Translations under genes and position numbers: made by a program
NCBI GenBank assembly: GCA_046155605.1
Contig: JBJXFQ010000101.1
Coordinates: 62,001 to 126,000 of the forward strand
Length of the DNA stretch: 64,000 bases
Origin: JAEUIZ01 sp046155605
GTDB taxonomy: Bacteria; Planctomycetota; Phycisphaerae; Phycisphaerales; UBA1924
Direction: 5' to 3'
The notes under the pieces: model-generated
What the model was told of the DNA's origin: nothing
The model's database searches: none
Seen by the model: only the letters and a program-made list of their open reading frames with translations
Shown: positions 1 to 7,446 of the stretch, in pieces
Layout: the number at the start of each line of letters is the position of its first letter
Position numbering within the stretch: position 1 is the stretch's first letter

Positions 1-261
1 GAGATCTACCCGCGCAACTACGCCCACCTCGTGGAGTACGGGACGCGACCCCACCACGTCGGCAAGGGGAGCAAGCTCAGCAAGGGCAAGGCCTCTGGAC
101 TGCTCCATCCCGGCGCTCGGCCCAGGCCGTACATGCGTCCGGCCTATGACGCGAAGAGCGCCGAGGCCAGGCAGCTCGTCGAGCGGGTGGTGAAGGCCGA
201 GTTCGTCAAGGAGCTCGCGAAGTTCGCGGTCCGCTCCTCCGGCAAGGGAGCGGCGGCATGA
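1..261 (+). CDS. HK97 gp10-like tail completion protein (C-terminal part)
   Basis: The reading frame is open from the first base, so the gene begins upstream of the window and only about 86 C-terminal residues are seen. The segment YAHLVEYGTR followed by ARPRPYMRPAYD is the typical signature of HK97 gp10 family head-tail joining or tail completion proteins, which act where the tail tube meets the connector. Its stop overlaps the next start by four bases (ATGA), so the two are translationally coupled. The family assignment rests on motif recognition and on gene order before the DUF3168 and tail tube genes. Confidence 0.8.
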   Translation, partial: EIYPRNYAHLVEYGTRPHHVGKGSKLSKGKASGLLHPGARPRPYMRPAYDAKSAEARQLVERVVKAEFVKELAKFAVRSSGKGAAA

Positions 262-650
262 CGATCGAGGCCGCCCTGGTGAAGCACTTGACCGAGCACG
301 CCGGCCTGGCGAGCGTGCTGGGTGGTCGCGTTTTTCCCAAGCACCTTCCCCAGCAGCCGGCGTACCCCGCGATCGTCTACCACCGCATCTCCGGGCCGCG
401 TGAGCACTCCCACGACGGGGCCAGCGGGCTGGCTCATCCGCGGTTCCAGTTCGACTGCTACGCCCCGACCTATGCCGGCGCGAAGGACCTCTCGGAGCGA
501 GTGCGTGCGGCGCTCGACGGGTACCGCGGGTTGATGGGCGGGAGCGTGGACGTGAACGGCGCGTTCCTCGAAGACGACGACGACGGATACGACGACGACC
601 TCCAGGTCTACTGGTGGCGGCAGGACTTCATCATCTGGCACAACGAGTAG
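258..650 (+). CDS. DUF3168 family tail completion protein
   Basis: This 130-residue protein has the DUF3168 layout: an N-terminal helix that starts MTIEAALVKHL, a central PAIVYHRIS strand, a LAHPRFQFDCYAPTY segment and an acidic C-terminal strand ending in WWRQDFIIWHNE. Members of the family act as tail terminator or tail-to-head joining proteins, and sit between gp10-like and major tail genes as here. The start overlaps the preceding stop (ATGA). The acidic run around residues 105-115 (DDDDDGYDDD) is unusual but lies in a loop-like part. The function is inferred from family and position. Confidence 0.8.
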   Translation: MTIEAALVKHLTEHAGLASVLGGRVFPKHLPQQPAYPAIVYHRISGPREHSHDGASGLAHPRFQFDCYAPTYAGAKDLSERVRAALDGYRGLMGGSVDVNGAFLEDDDDGYDDDLQVYWWRQDFIIWHNE

Positions 651-684
651 ATCGCCCGGCGGTCGCTTCGGCCCGGGGCGCGGG

Positions 685-702
685 TAGTATCCGCGCGTGG
701 AC
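685..702 (+). promoter_or_regulatory. Phage promoter-like motif, copy 1 (TAGTAT...GTGGAC)
   Basis: TAGTAT at 685-690 is followed six bases later by GTGGAC at 697-702; a Shine-Dalgarno sequence (GGAGG) and the ATG of the tail tube gene follow within 15 bases. The same combination precedes four other phage transcription units. No good -35 hexamer is seen. Confidence 0.5.
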
Positions 703-716
703 GCACGGAGGCTGCC

Positions 717-1142
717 ATGACGCAGGCGAAGGGCGGGTTCGGCTCCAAAATCTATCGGGACGATGGCACGGGCACGTTCGTGGCCGTCGCCGAAGTGCTC
801 GATGTCAACGGGCCCGAGCTCACGCAGATCATCGAGGACGCGACGAACATGGACTCGGCCAACGGCTGGGGCGAGAAGATCGCCGTCGGCGTGCGTGAGG
901 CCGGCGACGTCACGTTCCAGATGCACATGCTCCAGGACGCGGCGACTCAAAACGTGCTCTACAGCGACCTCGGATCGTCGACAAAGAGCAACTACCGGCT
1001 GGTCTTCCCCGGCGGAACGAAGCGACTCGCGTTCGCGGGCTTCGTGTCGCGGATCGGGCACAGCTACCCGGTCAAGGGGAAGCTGGTCAACGACGTCACG
1101 CTCTCCATCACCGGGCAGGTCTTGAAAGAAGCCAACCCGTAA
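717..1142 (+). CDS. Major tail tube protein
   Basis: The 141-residue product fits a tail tube protein that polymerises around the tape measure protein to form the siphovirus tail. It is small and beta-rich, with an N-terminal SKIYRDDGTGTFVAVAEV strand pair, a central DVTFQMHM strand and a C-terminal VNDVTLSITGQV strand, as in lambda gpV-type tail tube proteins. It lies between the tail completion genes and the tail chaperones, where the tube gene is expected. A GGAGG sequence lies upstream of the ATG and a promoter-like motif at 685. The stop codon overlaps the next ATG by one base (TAATG). Confidence 0.75.
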   Translation: MTQAKGGFGSKIYRDDGTGTFVAVAEVLDVNGPELTQIIEDATNMDSANGWGEKIAVGVREAGDVTFQMHMLQDAATQNVLYSDLGSSTKSNYRLVFPGGTKRLAFAGFVSRIGHSYPVKGKLVNDVTLSITGQVLKEANP

Positions 1143-1369
1143 TGAGCCTGCAGGTCACGGTTCGCCTCCACAGCCGCCGATTGCGGCTCGCCCTCGCCCT
1201 GGTCCGCCTCGCCGCCGTGCTCTTCCGGATGCGGCCGGCGGGCATCGAGGCCAGGATCGTTCCCATGCCTTCCCCTCGCCGAGGGATCGTTCACCTCCGC
1301 ATCGTCCCCCGAATCCGCTGGAGACCCCATGCCCATCTTCGCCCCAACGGCCTCGATCACCGTCGGTGA
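1142..1369 (+). CDS. Possible small basic hydrophobic phage protein
   Basis: A 75-residue frame starts on the stop codon of the tail tube gene (TAATG) and overlaps the start of the tail chaperone gene by 41 bases. It has an N-terminal strand, then an alternating Arg/Leu/Ala segment (about residues 12-30) that could be an amphipathic or membrane helix, and a basic tail. The start coupling and the otherwise unexplained 186-base gap argue for a gene. The very high Arg content and the lack of a recognised family argue that it may be a shadow of GC-rich sequence. Confidence 0.35.
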   Translation: MSLQVTVRLHSRRLRLALALVRLAAVLFRMRPAGIEARIVPMPSPRRGIVHLRIVPRIRWRPHAHLRPNGLDHRR

Positions 1370-1733
1370 CAAGACGACGGTCGTCACGTTCGACTTTGAC
1401 CGGCTCGTCGCCATCGAGGCCGCCACCGGCCGCACCCTGATCCAGATGCTCTCGGACTTCGCCAGCTACTCGCCGGATGCCGAGGAAGGGCAGAAGCCCA
1501 CGCAGGCGGCGATGCTGGCGGCCGTGGAGCGGTTCAGCCTGACCGCCACCCACAACTTCGTGATCGGCTGCGTCGGGAAGGATGTCGCCAGGTCCGTGCC
1601 GCTGAACCAGTTCCGCGACGTGTTCGATCTGCTGCTCGCGGGCTTTGTCGAAGCGGTCCGGCAACTCAACGGGAAGCCCAAGGATGACGCCAAGGCGGAC
1701 CCTCAGCCGGCCCCTCAGGCCTCCGCCACCTGA
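1329..1733 (+). CDS. Tail assembly chaperone, upstream frame (gpG-like)
   Basis: This 134-residue protein starts with beta strands and contains FDFDRLVAIEAATGRTLIQ (about residues 19-37), typical of the first chaperone that coats the tape measure protein during tail assembly. It lies between the tail tube and tape measure genes, where lambda G/GT is found. Its C-terminal 20 residues are a disordered Pro/Ala/Lys tail. The -1 frame is open from 1688 onwards and encodes the T-like domain (next entry), so a fraction of ribosomes may make a G-T fusion by shifting before the TGA at 1731. No canonical slippery heptamer is seen. Confidence 0.75.
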   Translation: MPIFAPTASITVGDKTTVVTFDFDRLVAIEAATGRTLIQMLSDFASYSPDAEEGQKPTQAAMLAAVERFSLTATHNFVIGCVGKDVARSVPLNQFRDVFDLLLAGFVEAVRQLNGKPKDDAKADPQPAPQASAT

Positions 1734-1783
1734 GAGCCTGGGCCAGGGTCGAGCTCGGCATCACGCCCGCCGAGCTCGGCCCC

Positions 1784-2020
1784 ATGGCGCCGGCGGACGT
1801 GGCCGAGCTCATCGACGCCTGGCGGGAGCGGGAGAAGCGCAAGGACTTCCGCGCCGGCCAGGTGTGCGCCCTGCTCGCGGAGGTCAACCGGGACCACAAG
1901 AAGAAGCCCCAGCCGTTCTCGCCCGCCGACTTCTTCGGCAGCCTGGAGGACCTGAGACCCGGACCGCCCAGCGACGAGGAGCTCGAGGCCAAGTTTGAAG
2001 CGATGGCGCGAGGAGGATGA
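1784..2020 (+). CDS. Tail assembly chaperone, downstream frame (gpT-like)
   Basis: The 78 residues from the ATG carry VAELIDAWREREKR and NRDHKKKPQPFSPADFFGSL, which match the second half of tail chaperones of the GTA gp10/T type that bind the tape measure. Family-like sequence (RAWARVELGITPAELGP) continues upstream of this ATG in the same frame back to about 1730, so the natural product is probably a -1 frameshift fusion with the preceding gene. The frame is open upstream to 1688. It ends just before the tape measure start, preceded by AGGAGG. Confidence 0.65.
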   Translation: MAPADVAELIDAWREREKRKDFRAGQVCALLAEVNRDHKKKPQPFSPADFFGSLEDLRPGPPSDEELEAKFEAMARGG

Positions 2021-2023
2021 TCG

Positions 2024-4462
2024 ATGCCGCCCATTGGAACCGTCCAGGTCGACTTCGTCGCCAACATCGGGCGATTCGCCAAGGACGTCAAGGACGCCAC
2101 GGCCAAGACGGCGACGTTCGCCGTCGAGGTCGGGCGTCTCGCTGGCAAGAGCTTCGCGGCGCTCCACGCCTCCGCGAGCAAGGTCACCTCGGCGCTGACC
2201 AGCGTCAAGGCGGTGATGACCGGCGCGGTCGTCGCCTTCGGAGCCGCGAAGTTCGTGGGCGGGCTCGACGCCGCGGCCGACACCGTCGACAAGATCGGGA
2301 AGGCTGCGAAGCGCCTGGGCGTCTCGTCCGAGCAGCTCTCGGCCCTGCGGTTCGCCGCCGGTGAGTCGGGCATCGAGTTCGAGCGGCTGGCCACGATGGC
2401 GAGCAAGGCCGCCAAGGGCGTCGCCGAGCTCGTGGACAAGGGCGCAAGCTCGGTGAAGCTGGGACGCCTCACCGTGCAGCTGACCGACGCCGCGGGCCAG
2501 GTGCGCAATGTCGCCGAGCTCCTCCCCGACCTGGCCAGGGGGATCGAGTCCGCCGGCAGCGAGGCCGAGCAACTGCGGCTCTCGCAGAAGTTCTTCGGTA
2601 AGGGCGGGGGCGACGACTTCGTCACGCTGCTGAAGGAGAGCGGCACGTTCGTAAGGGGTCTGGCCGAGCAGACCGAGCGGGCGAGGCGGTTGGGCGTGAT
2701 CTTCTCCGAGGACCAGGTCACGAAGCTCACGGCCTACCGCGATGCGGTGGGGCGGGTGCATCAGGCGTGGCTCGGGGTGAAGGTCGCGATCATGACGGAG
2801 GTCGCGCCGGCGCTCACGCGAGTTCTCGACGACATGGCGATCCGGACCGCCTCGATCCCGAAGGTCATTGGCGCGGTCCGAAATGCGATGGGAGTTGCAG
2901 CGGGAAGCGGGGAGGACGCGCGGCAGGCAGGGGAACTGCTGCACAGCGTTGGGTCATCGGTGGCAAATCTTCTTATCGTGTCGGCTCGGGAGGCCGGCTC
3001 GCTTTTCGCCGTCACGGTGACCGAGGGCATCCGGCAGGTGGGCACCAACATCGCCATCGAGCTCGGGCGCGGTCTGCGAGACCTGCTCCCAGACTGGATG
3101 TTGAACGACACCTGGTTCAGCCCAGGTGACCCGCAGGTCGGCAGCGAGACGAAGCTCCGCAACCTCATCAAGGTTCGAAAGGAGCTGGCTGGACTCAATG
3201 AGGAGGTCTCGCGGCTCCAGGACGAGCTCGACAACAATCCTCGACTCGATGGCCAGGACAAGTTCCAGGTCGAAGCGCAGTTGAACTCTGCGATGGCGGC
3301 GCTCAAGCGGCTGTCGAGCACGGACCTCGTCGCCATTGATAAGCAGATTCAGGCCGCGCAGCGCGAGCTGGAACTGAACACGAGCCAGCTCGCACAGCAG
3401 AGGTCGCAGTCCGCCGCCGAGTCTGCACGACGGATCAGAGACGCCTTCGTCGGCGGTCAGAGCGAGATCGCGAAGGCGCTGGCCGAGTCGTCACGGACAA
3501 TGGCTGCCCTCGCCGGGCAGTACGCCACGCCGGAGTTCTACGGCCCTCCGGCTCCACTGCCGGGACGGGTTCCCGATCCATCCGCGATGTTCAAACGCCT
3601 GGTGGAAGAGGCTCAGATTGCCGGACAACGCATCGGAGAGAACCTCTCGAAGGGTTGGGAGCAGGTCAAAAAGGGGGCAGAGAAGGCCTCTGAGCAGATC
3701 AAGACCCTCTTCGAACAGGCCCAGCAGTATCGCTTCGAGCTCTATCCCGAAGAGAAGGTCGACGCTGACGTCGAAAAGCTCCGTACGGTTACGGCTGCCG
3801 CGCGCCGACTCAAATGGGAGATTCAGCTGACGGACGACGAGATCGAGAAACTGGCCGCGAAGTGGCGCGAGGAGACGAAGAAGAAGGACAAGGAAGTCAG
3901 CAACCTCGCCATCGACATGACGAAGGCCATCCAGGGGTTCTCGGAGAGCGCCGGTCAGGCCTTCGCCGACTGGGTCTTTGATGCCCAGGGCTCACTCGGC
4001 GACCTGCTGAAGAGCTGGGGCAAGACGCTGGTCGCGATGGCGACACAGGCTCTCATCTTCAAGCCGCTGTTTGATTCGATCGGGGCTTCCTTCGCCACGT
4101 CTGGGGTCGGCCAGGCTGCAGCAACCGTGCCCACCGGAACGACCGGGAGGGCAGATGGCGGTCCTGTCTCTGGAGGCAGTTGGTCGTGGGTTGGTGAGAG
4201 AGGCCCGGAGCTGGTGCAGTTTGGTCGTTCGGGGTACGTTTATCCGAACGGGGTCATGCCATCCGCGGGTGGAGGGGTCACTGTGAACGTCTACAACGAG
4301 TCCGGAGCGACGGCTCAGACCTCGTCCCGCCGCGGCCCAGACGGGCGGAAGATCATCGACGTGATGATCCGCGACACGGTCAAGCAGATGTTCTCGGACG
4401 GCTCGCTGGACCGCTCCATGTCTCAGAACTACGGCTCGGGACGTCGGGGGACTTCGCGCTAG
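2024..4462 (+). CDS. Tail tape measure protein
   Basis: The 812-residue product is long, helical and Ala/Lys rich, as expected for the ruler that sets tail length and later assists DNA entry. Residues about 1-60 are the usual N-terminal phage tail region; hydrophobic segments occur near residues 60-80 and 310-340. Coiled-coil stretches lie near 375-470 and 555-640. The C-terminus has the recurrent tape-measure signature ADGGPVSGG...VGERGPELVQFGRSGYVYPNG (about residues 705-755). AGGAGG precedes the ATG. Short for a typical lambda-size tail, so the predicted tail is of modest length. Confidence 0.9.
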   Translation: MPPIGTVQVDFVANIGRFAKDVKDATAKTATFAVEVGRLAGKSFAALHASASKVTSALTSVKAVMTGAVVAFGAAKFVGGLDAAADTVDKIGKAAKRLGVSSEQLSALRFAAGESGIEFERLATMASKAAKGVAELVDKGASSVKLGRLTVQLTDAAGQVRNVAELLPDLARGIESAGSEAEQLRLSQKFFGKGGGDDFVTLLKESGTFVRGLAEQTERARRLGVIFSEDQVTKLTAYRDAVGRVHQAWLGVKVAIMTEVAPALTRVLDDMAIRTASIPKVIGAVRNAMGVAAGSGEDARQAGELLHSVGSSVANLLIVSAREAGSLFAVTVTEGIRQVGTNIAIELGRGLRDLLPDWMLNDTWFSPGDPQVGSETKLRNLIKVRKELAGLNEEVSRLQDELDNNPRLDGQDKFQVEAQLNSAMAALKRLSSTDLVAIDKQIQAAQRELELNTSQLAQQRSQSAAESARRIRDAFVGGQSEIAKALAESSRTMAALAGQYATPEFYGPPAPLPGRVPDPSAMFKRLVEEAQIAGQRIGENLSKGWEQVKKGAEKASEQIKTLFEQAQQYRFELYPEEKVDADVEKLRTVTAAARRLKWEIQLTDDEIEKLAAKWREETKKKDKEVSNLAIDMTKAIQGFSESAGQAFADWVFDAQGSLGDLLKSWGKTLVAMATQALIFKPLFDSIGASFATSGVGQAAATVPTGTTGRADGGPVSGGSWSWVGERGPELVQFGRSGYVYPNGVMPSAGGGVTVNVYNESGATAQTSSRRGPDGRKIIDVMIRDTVKQMFSDGSLDRSMSQNYGSGRRGTSR

Positions 4463-4475
4463 GCTGATCCTCTGG

Positions 4476-4481
4476 TACACT
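4476..4481 (+). promoter_or_regulatory. Possible -10 element of the accessory insert
   Basis: TACACT lies 23 bases before the ATG of the 49-residue membrane protein and just after the tape measure stop. A GGAGG ribosome site follows. No convincing -35 hexamer is seen. Confidence 0.3.
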
Positions 4482-4498
4482 GCCCCCGGAGGTGGGCC

Positions 4499-4648
4499 AT
4501 GGCCAACGAATCCAAGAACGCGACGAATCATCTAGCGCGCTCAATTGCTCGCGAAAGTCGCAAGAGCCGGAGCATCGAGGCTTTGGTTATCGTGCTCGTT
4601 GTCATTCCCGCTGCGGTGATCGTTGGGTGGTGGTTTCTGAAGCACTGA
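4499..4648 (+). CDS. Small single-span membrane protein (49 aa)
   Basis: The product begins MANESKNATNHLARSIARES, has a basic stretch (RESRKSRS) and then one hydrophobic span of about 20 residues (LVIVLVVIPAAVIVGWWFL) ending in KH. A strong GGAGG site lies six bases upstream of the ATG. It sits between the tape measure and minor tail genes, beside a lipoprotein gene, in an insert that looks like a moron. A holin or superinfection-exclusion role is possible but not shown by the sequence. No family is recognised. Confidence 0.6.
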   Translation: MANESKNATNHLARSIARESRKSRSIEALVIVLVVIPAAVIVGWWFLKH

Positions 4649-4684
4649 CGCGGCGTGCCTCAGCTCCACGCCGAGGAGTATCAA

Positions 4685-5122
4685 ATGCGTCCCGACATTG
4701 CTGCACCAGCAGGCCTGATGGCGTTGACAGTGCTCATCTGCGGCTGTAGTACCGTGAGCGTCGCAGACCTTGAAGCCCGCACTCCCGACCGTGTCTATTT
4801 CACGGCTGAGCACCCATCGATCGTACTTTCCAAAATGGCCTTGGAGGGCGAACGCGCGGTGGGACGCCCGGAGTTGTTTGATCCTGAGGCCGGACGTCTC
4901 GCCTTAGCACACACCAATTGGCTGTATCGCACCAGGTATACGCTGCTCGTTGTGCGAGTGCTGCCCGAAGAGGGAGGATCGACGGTGCGGATGTGGCAGG
5001 ATGGTTTGCAGCCAATCACCGGGTCTACATGGGCTGACTGGCTGTGGGCTCAATATGCAAAGCAGGCAGAGGCCTCCTCCATCGAGCACCGCCTGCTCGC
5101 CAAGGGCACGCCACCGAAGTAG
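4685..5122 (+). CDS. Predicted lipoprotein of the accessory insert
   Basis: The ATG at 4685 is chosen because a GAGGAG site lies about eight bases before it; an upstream in-frame GTG has none. The 145-residue product has a short N-terminus, a hydrophobic stretch (GLMALTVLICG) and a lipobox Cys (LICGC), so it is probably exported and lipidated. The mature part has no recognised domain; it contains a Trp-rich segment (TWADWLWAQYAKQ) near the C-terminus. Base composition appears less GC-biased than neighbouring tail genes. A lysogen-expressed envelope protein, for example in superinfection exclusion, is a reasonable guess only. Confidence 0.6.
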   Translation: MRPDIAAPAGLMALTVLICGCSTVSVADLEARTPDRVYFTAEHPSIVLSKMALEGERAVGRPELFDPEAGRLALAHTNWLYRTRYTLLVVRVLPEEGGSTVRMWQDGLQPITGSTWADWLWAQYAKQAEASSIEHRLLAKGTPPK

Positions 5123-5143
5123 TAGCCGCCGCCGACCCCTCGC

Positions 5144-5539
5144 ATGTCGCTCCAACGCCATCCAACCATCGTCTCCTGCGTCCTCGCCCTCAATGTCGAG
5201 CCGCACAAGGACGGCACGATCACCCTTCATCGATGCTTCGAGCATCTGTCGATCCCTCGCAGCCCCTTCGTTCACAAGGGCTTCGCCGCGTTTCTGGAGT
5301 TCACGGACGGACGCGGGAAGAGCGAGATCGTCTTCCGGCTGGTTGACGCGAACGAGGACCTCGACCCCGTCACGACGTTCACGCTGAAGATGGACTTCCT
5401 GGACCCGACTGGTCGTGCCATCGGAGCCTTCACCTTTCGAGACATTCGATTCGAGCGAGCCGGACCCTATAGACTGCAGGCATGGTGCGGAAGCGAACTC
5501 GTGCTCAACAAACGGCTCGAAGTGGTCGTCGCGTACTGA
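5144..5539 (+). CDS. DUF6941-like beta-sandwich protein
   Basis: The 131-residue protein has the pattern of DUF6941 proteins: an opening SCVLALNVE strand, a FEHLSIPRSPF segment, a FRLVDANEDLD segment, and a closing FERAGPYRLQAWCGSELVLNKRLEVVV run. This family is seen scattered in bacteria and its role is unknown. Here it is the last gene of the insert between tape measure and minor tail genes. The family call is by pattern memory and is not certain. The 200 bases after it hold no evident gene, only a promoter-like motif at 5703. Confidence 0.55.
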   Translation: MSLQRHPTIVSCVLALNVEPHKDGTITLHRCFEHLSIPRSPFVHKGFAAFLEFTDGRGKSEIVFRLVDANEDLDPVTTFTLKMDFLDPTGRAIGAFTFRDIRFERAGPYRLQAWCGSELVLNKRLEVVVAY

Positions 5540-5702
5540 AGACGACTCGACGCGAGGTGGCGAGCGTTCAGGTCGGGCGCGGAGTCACCCTCGCCGTGGT
5601 CGAGGTCACCGACGGATCGTCGCGACTGCTGTCGTCGCGATTCTCCGCTTGCCTTCGCTGAGAGCTGGGGACGCCAAGGCTCGCATTGATGCCGCCGCGG
5701 GG

Positions 5703-5727
5703 TAGTATCGCCCGCCGCCGTGTGGAC
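5703..5727 (+). promoter_or_regulatory. Phage promoter-like motif, copy 2
   Basis: TAGTAT (5703-5708) is followed by GTGGAC (5722-5727), 13 bases apart rather than 6-7 as in most copies. It lies 36 bases before the ATG of the next minor tail gene, in a stretch without coding signal (5540-5743). Confidence 0.45.
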
Positions 5728-5743
5728 TGGCGGACGAGGCGTG

Positions 5744-6433
5744 ATGGCGAGCATCGTCTGGCCCGCGGGGTTGCCTCAGGCACCCATCGTCGCCAGGTAC
5801 AGCCAGGTCGATCAGGACCGCACGGTCCGCAGCGCCATGGACGTCGGTCCGGCCAAGGTTCGCCGCCGCGCCACGGCCGCGATCGAGACCTGTGAGATCG
5901 AGCTCAAGCTCACCCGCGCCCAGGTCGCCACGCTCAAGACGTTCTTCCGCGACACGGCCCAGGCGGGTGCCGTCCCCTTCGAGTGGAAGCACCACCAGAC
6001 CGGCAACCCGATCGACTACCGCTTCACGCGGCCGCCGACCTTCTCGCCCTCGGCACCGCGGCAGGCCGCGGGGACAGAGTACTGGATGGCCTCGTTCACG
6101 CTCGAGGCGATGCCCGGCACAGAGATCACCTCGCCCCCGCCGCCGCCACCGCCTGGACCTCAGCAGCCCGGGGACTTGGTGTTCGTCTTCGACGATCTCA
6201 TCGTCGGCGGCACGCTCGAGGCCGAGGCGATGCTCCTCCACGCGGACGAGCCCGACGCCATCACCCCGACGCCCGAGGACATGCCATTCGTCTTTGTTGG
6301 CGAGATCGCGGCGGACGATCCACTGCTCCCCTCCATCATCGGCGTCGGCAGCGAGGGCACGGCCGGCACCACGGGCACGTCACTGAGCACCTCCGCCGGC
6401 AGCGCCGGAGCCGGGGGTCACGACACGGACTGA
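5744..6433 (+). CDS. Minor tail protein with a Pro-rich linker
   Basis: The ATG at 5744 is preferred over upstream GTG codons because GAGG lies just upstream. Residues about 1-125 contain RSAMDVGPAKVRRRATAA and a PFEWKHHQTGNP segment, typical of minor tail proteins encoded just upstream of the tail tip genes (lambda M position). A poly-Pro run (about 132-142) links this to a second part with FVFDDLIVGGTLEAEAML and related FVFVGEI segments, ending in a Gly/Ser/Thr-rich tail. The second part may be an added repeat module exposed at the tail tip. The role is inferred from position. Confidence 0.65.
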   Translation: MASIVWPAGLPQAPIVARYSQVDQDRTVRSAMDVGPAKVRRRATAAIETCEIELKLTRAQVATLKTFFRDTAQAGAVPFEWKHHQTGNPIDYRFTRPPTFSPSAPRQAAGTEYWMASFTLEAMPGTEITSPPPPPPPGPQQPGDLVFVFDDLIVGGTLEAEAMLLHADEPDAITPTPEDMPFVFVGEIAADDPLLPSIIGVGSEGTAGTTGTSLSTSAGSAGAGGHDTD

Positions 6434-6435
6434 CC

Positions 6436-6450
6436 GCCGGCACGGCCGGC
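6436..6450. repeat. Perfect inverted repeat in the leader of the next gene
   Basis: GCCGGC, three bases, then GCCGGC lies between the preceding stop and the AAGGAG ribosome site of the gene at 6464. It could form a short hairpin that tunes translation, or be chance in GC-rich DNA. Confidence 0.35.
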
Positions 6451-6463
6451 AGAAGGAGTTCCC

Positions 6464-6919
6464 ATGGGAACGAAGATCATGGTCTCGACGAACACCGGGA
6501 TCGCCTGCGGCACGAGCCCGACGGCGAAGACGATTCTCTCGTACACCGCGCCCTCGGGGGTTGCCGCCCGCGTGCTGCGGTATGGCATCAGCCTGGATGG
6601 CACCTCGAGCACGGATGCCCGCGCGGTGATTGACTTCCTGAAGAAGCCGGCGACGGCCGGGACACCGGGCAGTGACATCTCGTCGGAGATTGCCGTCATC
6701 AGCGGCAAGGGCACATCACTGGGTGCCGCGGGGCAGAACTTCTCGGCCGAGCCGACGACCAACGGCAGTTCTCGCATCCTCCGCCCGCATCAGATGGCCC
6801 CCACGGGCCCCTTCGAGACGCTGCTTGGAATCGATCTTGACCCGTCAGAGCAGATCTGTATGCGCGTGATCTCGACCGGACGTGCCGCGCGCGCCTGGAT
6901 GGAGATCGAGCTCGGCTGA
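6464..6919 (+). CDS. Phage structural protein of unknown function
   Basis: This 151-residue protein is beta-rich with segments such as ILSYTAPSGVAARVLRYGISLDG and ICMRVISTGRAARAWMEIELG. It lacks membrane spans and signal peptide. It lies between two minor tail genes and has a good AAGGAG site before the ATG, so it is probably a virion component near the tail tip. The sandwich-like alternation of strands and the closing WMEIEL strand resemble small phage decoration or receptor-type domains, but no family is recognised. Confidence 0.6.
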   Translation: MGTKIMVSTNTGIACGTSPTAKTILSYTAPSGVAARVLRYGISLDGTSSTDARAVIDFLKKPATAGTPGSDISSEIAVISGKGTSLGAAGQNFSAEPTTNGSSRILRPHQMAPTGPFETLLGIDLDPSEQICMRVISTGRAARAWMEIELG

Positions 6920-6969
6920 TGCTGGCGTGCCGGTGCGCGGTCGCATTGGCACACCAGAGGTCGCACGCT

Positions 6970-7446
6970 ATGCCACGGACCCTCTCCACCCCGGCCCGCC
7001 GCGCCATCTTCGCCCAGGAGACAGGCGAGGTCTTCCTGCTGCTCCTCACGATCACCCATCAGCAGCTGCCGACGCCCATCCGCGTCGTCAACAACTCGGA
7101 GGACGTGACGAGCAACGGCATCCTGTACCAGCGGTTCCCCTTCGAACTGGCGCTGCCGGCCGAGAATGACGAGGCGCCGCCCTCGGTCACGCTCCGGATC
7201 GCCAACGCCGATCGCCAGATCGTCCAGGCGGTCCGCAGCCTGGCCGGGGACGCGATGGGGGTGGAGCTCGCCGTGGTGCTCGCCAGCTCGCCCAACACGA
7301 TCGAGGCGGGGCCGTACCGCTTCACGCTCCGCGATGTCTCCTATGACGCGTCGGTCGTCGAAGGAGTCCTCCGGACCGAGGACGTGCTCAACGAGCCCTA
7401 TCCCTCCGCCACGTTCACCCCCGCTCACTTCCCGGGCATGTTCTGA
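6970..7446 (+). CDS. DUF1833 family minor tail protein (lambda L position)
   Basis: The 158-residue product carries the DUF1833 pattern: RVVNNSEDVTSNGILYQRFPFEL, then LPAENDEAPPSVTLRIANADRQIVQAVR, and a C-terminal LRDVSYDASVVEGVLRTEDVLNEPYPSATFTPAHFPGMF. Such proteins sit at the tail tip next to the NlpC/P60 and J-type genes, as here. The ATG at 6970 is chosen over upstream starts because family-type sequence begins there and an AGAGGT site precedes it. The stop overlaps the next ATG by one base, indicating coupling. Confidence 0.8.
   Translation: MPRTLSTPARRAIFAQETGEVFLLLLTITHQQLPTPIRVVNNSEDVTSNGILYQRFPFELALPAENDEAPPSVTLRIANADRQIVQAVRSLAGDAMGVELAVVLASSPNTIEAGPYRFTLRDVSYDASVVEGVLRTEDVLNEPYPSATFTPAHFPGMF

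Noticed and set aside
1666..2944. Long open frames antisense to the tape measure gene
   Set aside because: GC-rich codon bias keeps opposite frames open; the frames are Arg/Ser/Pro-rich, lack ribosome sites and match no family, while the sense frame is clearly a tape measure protein.
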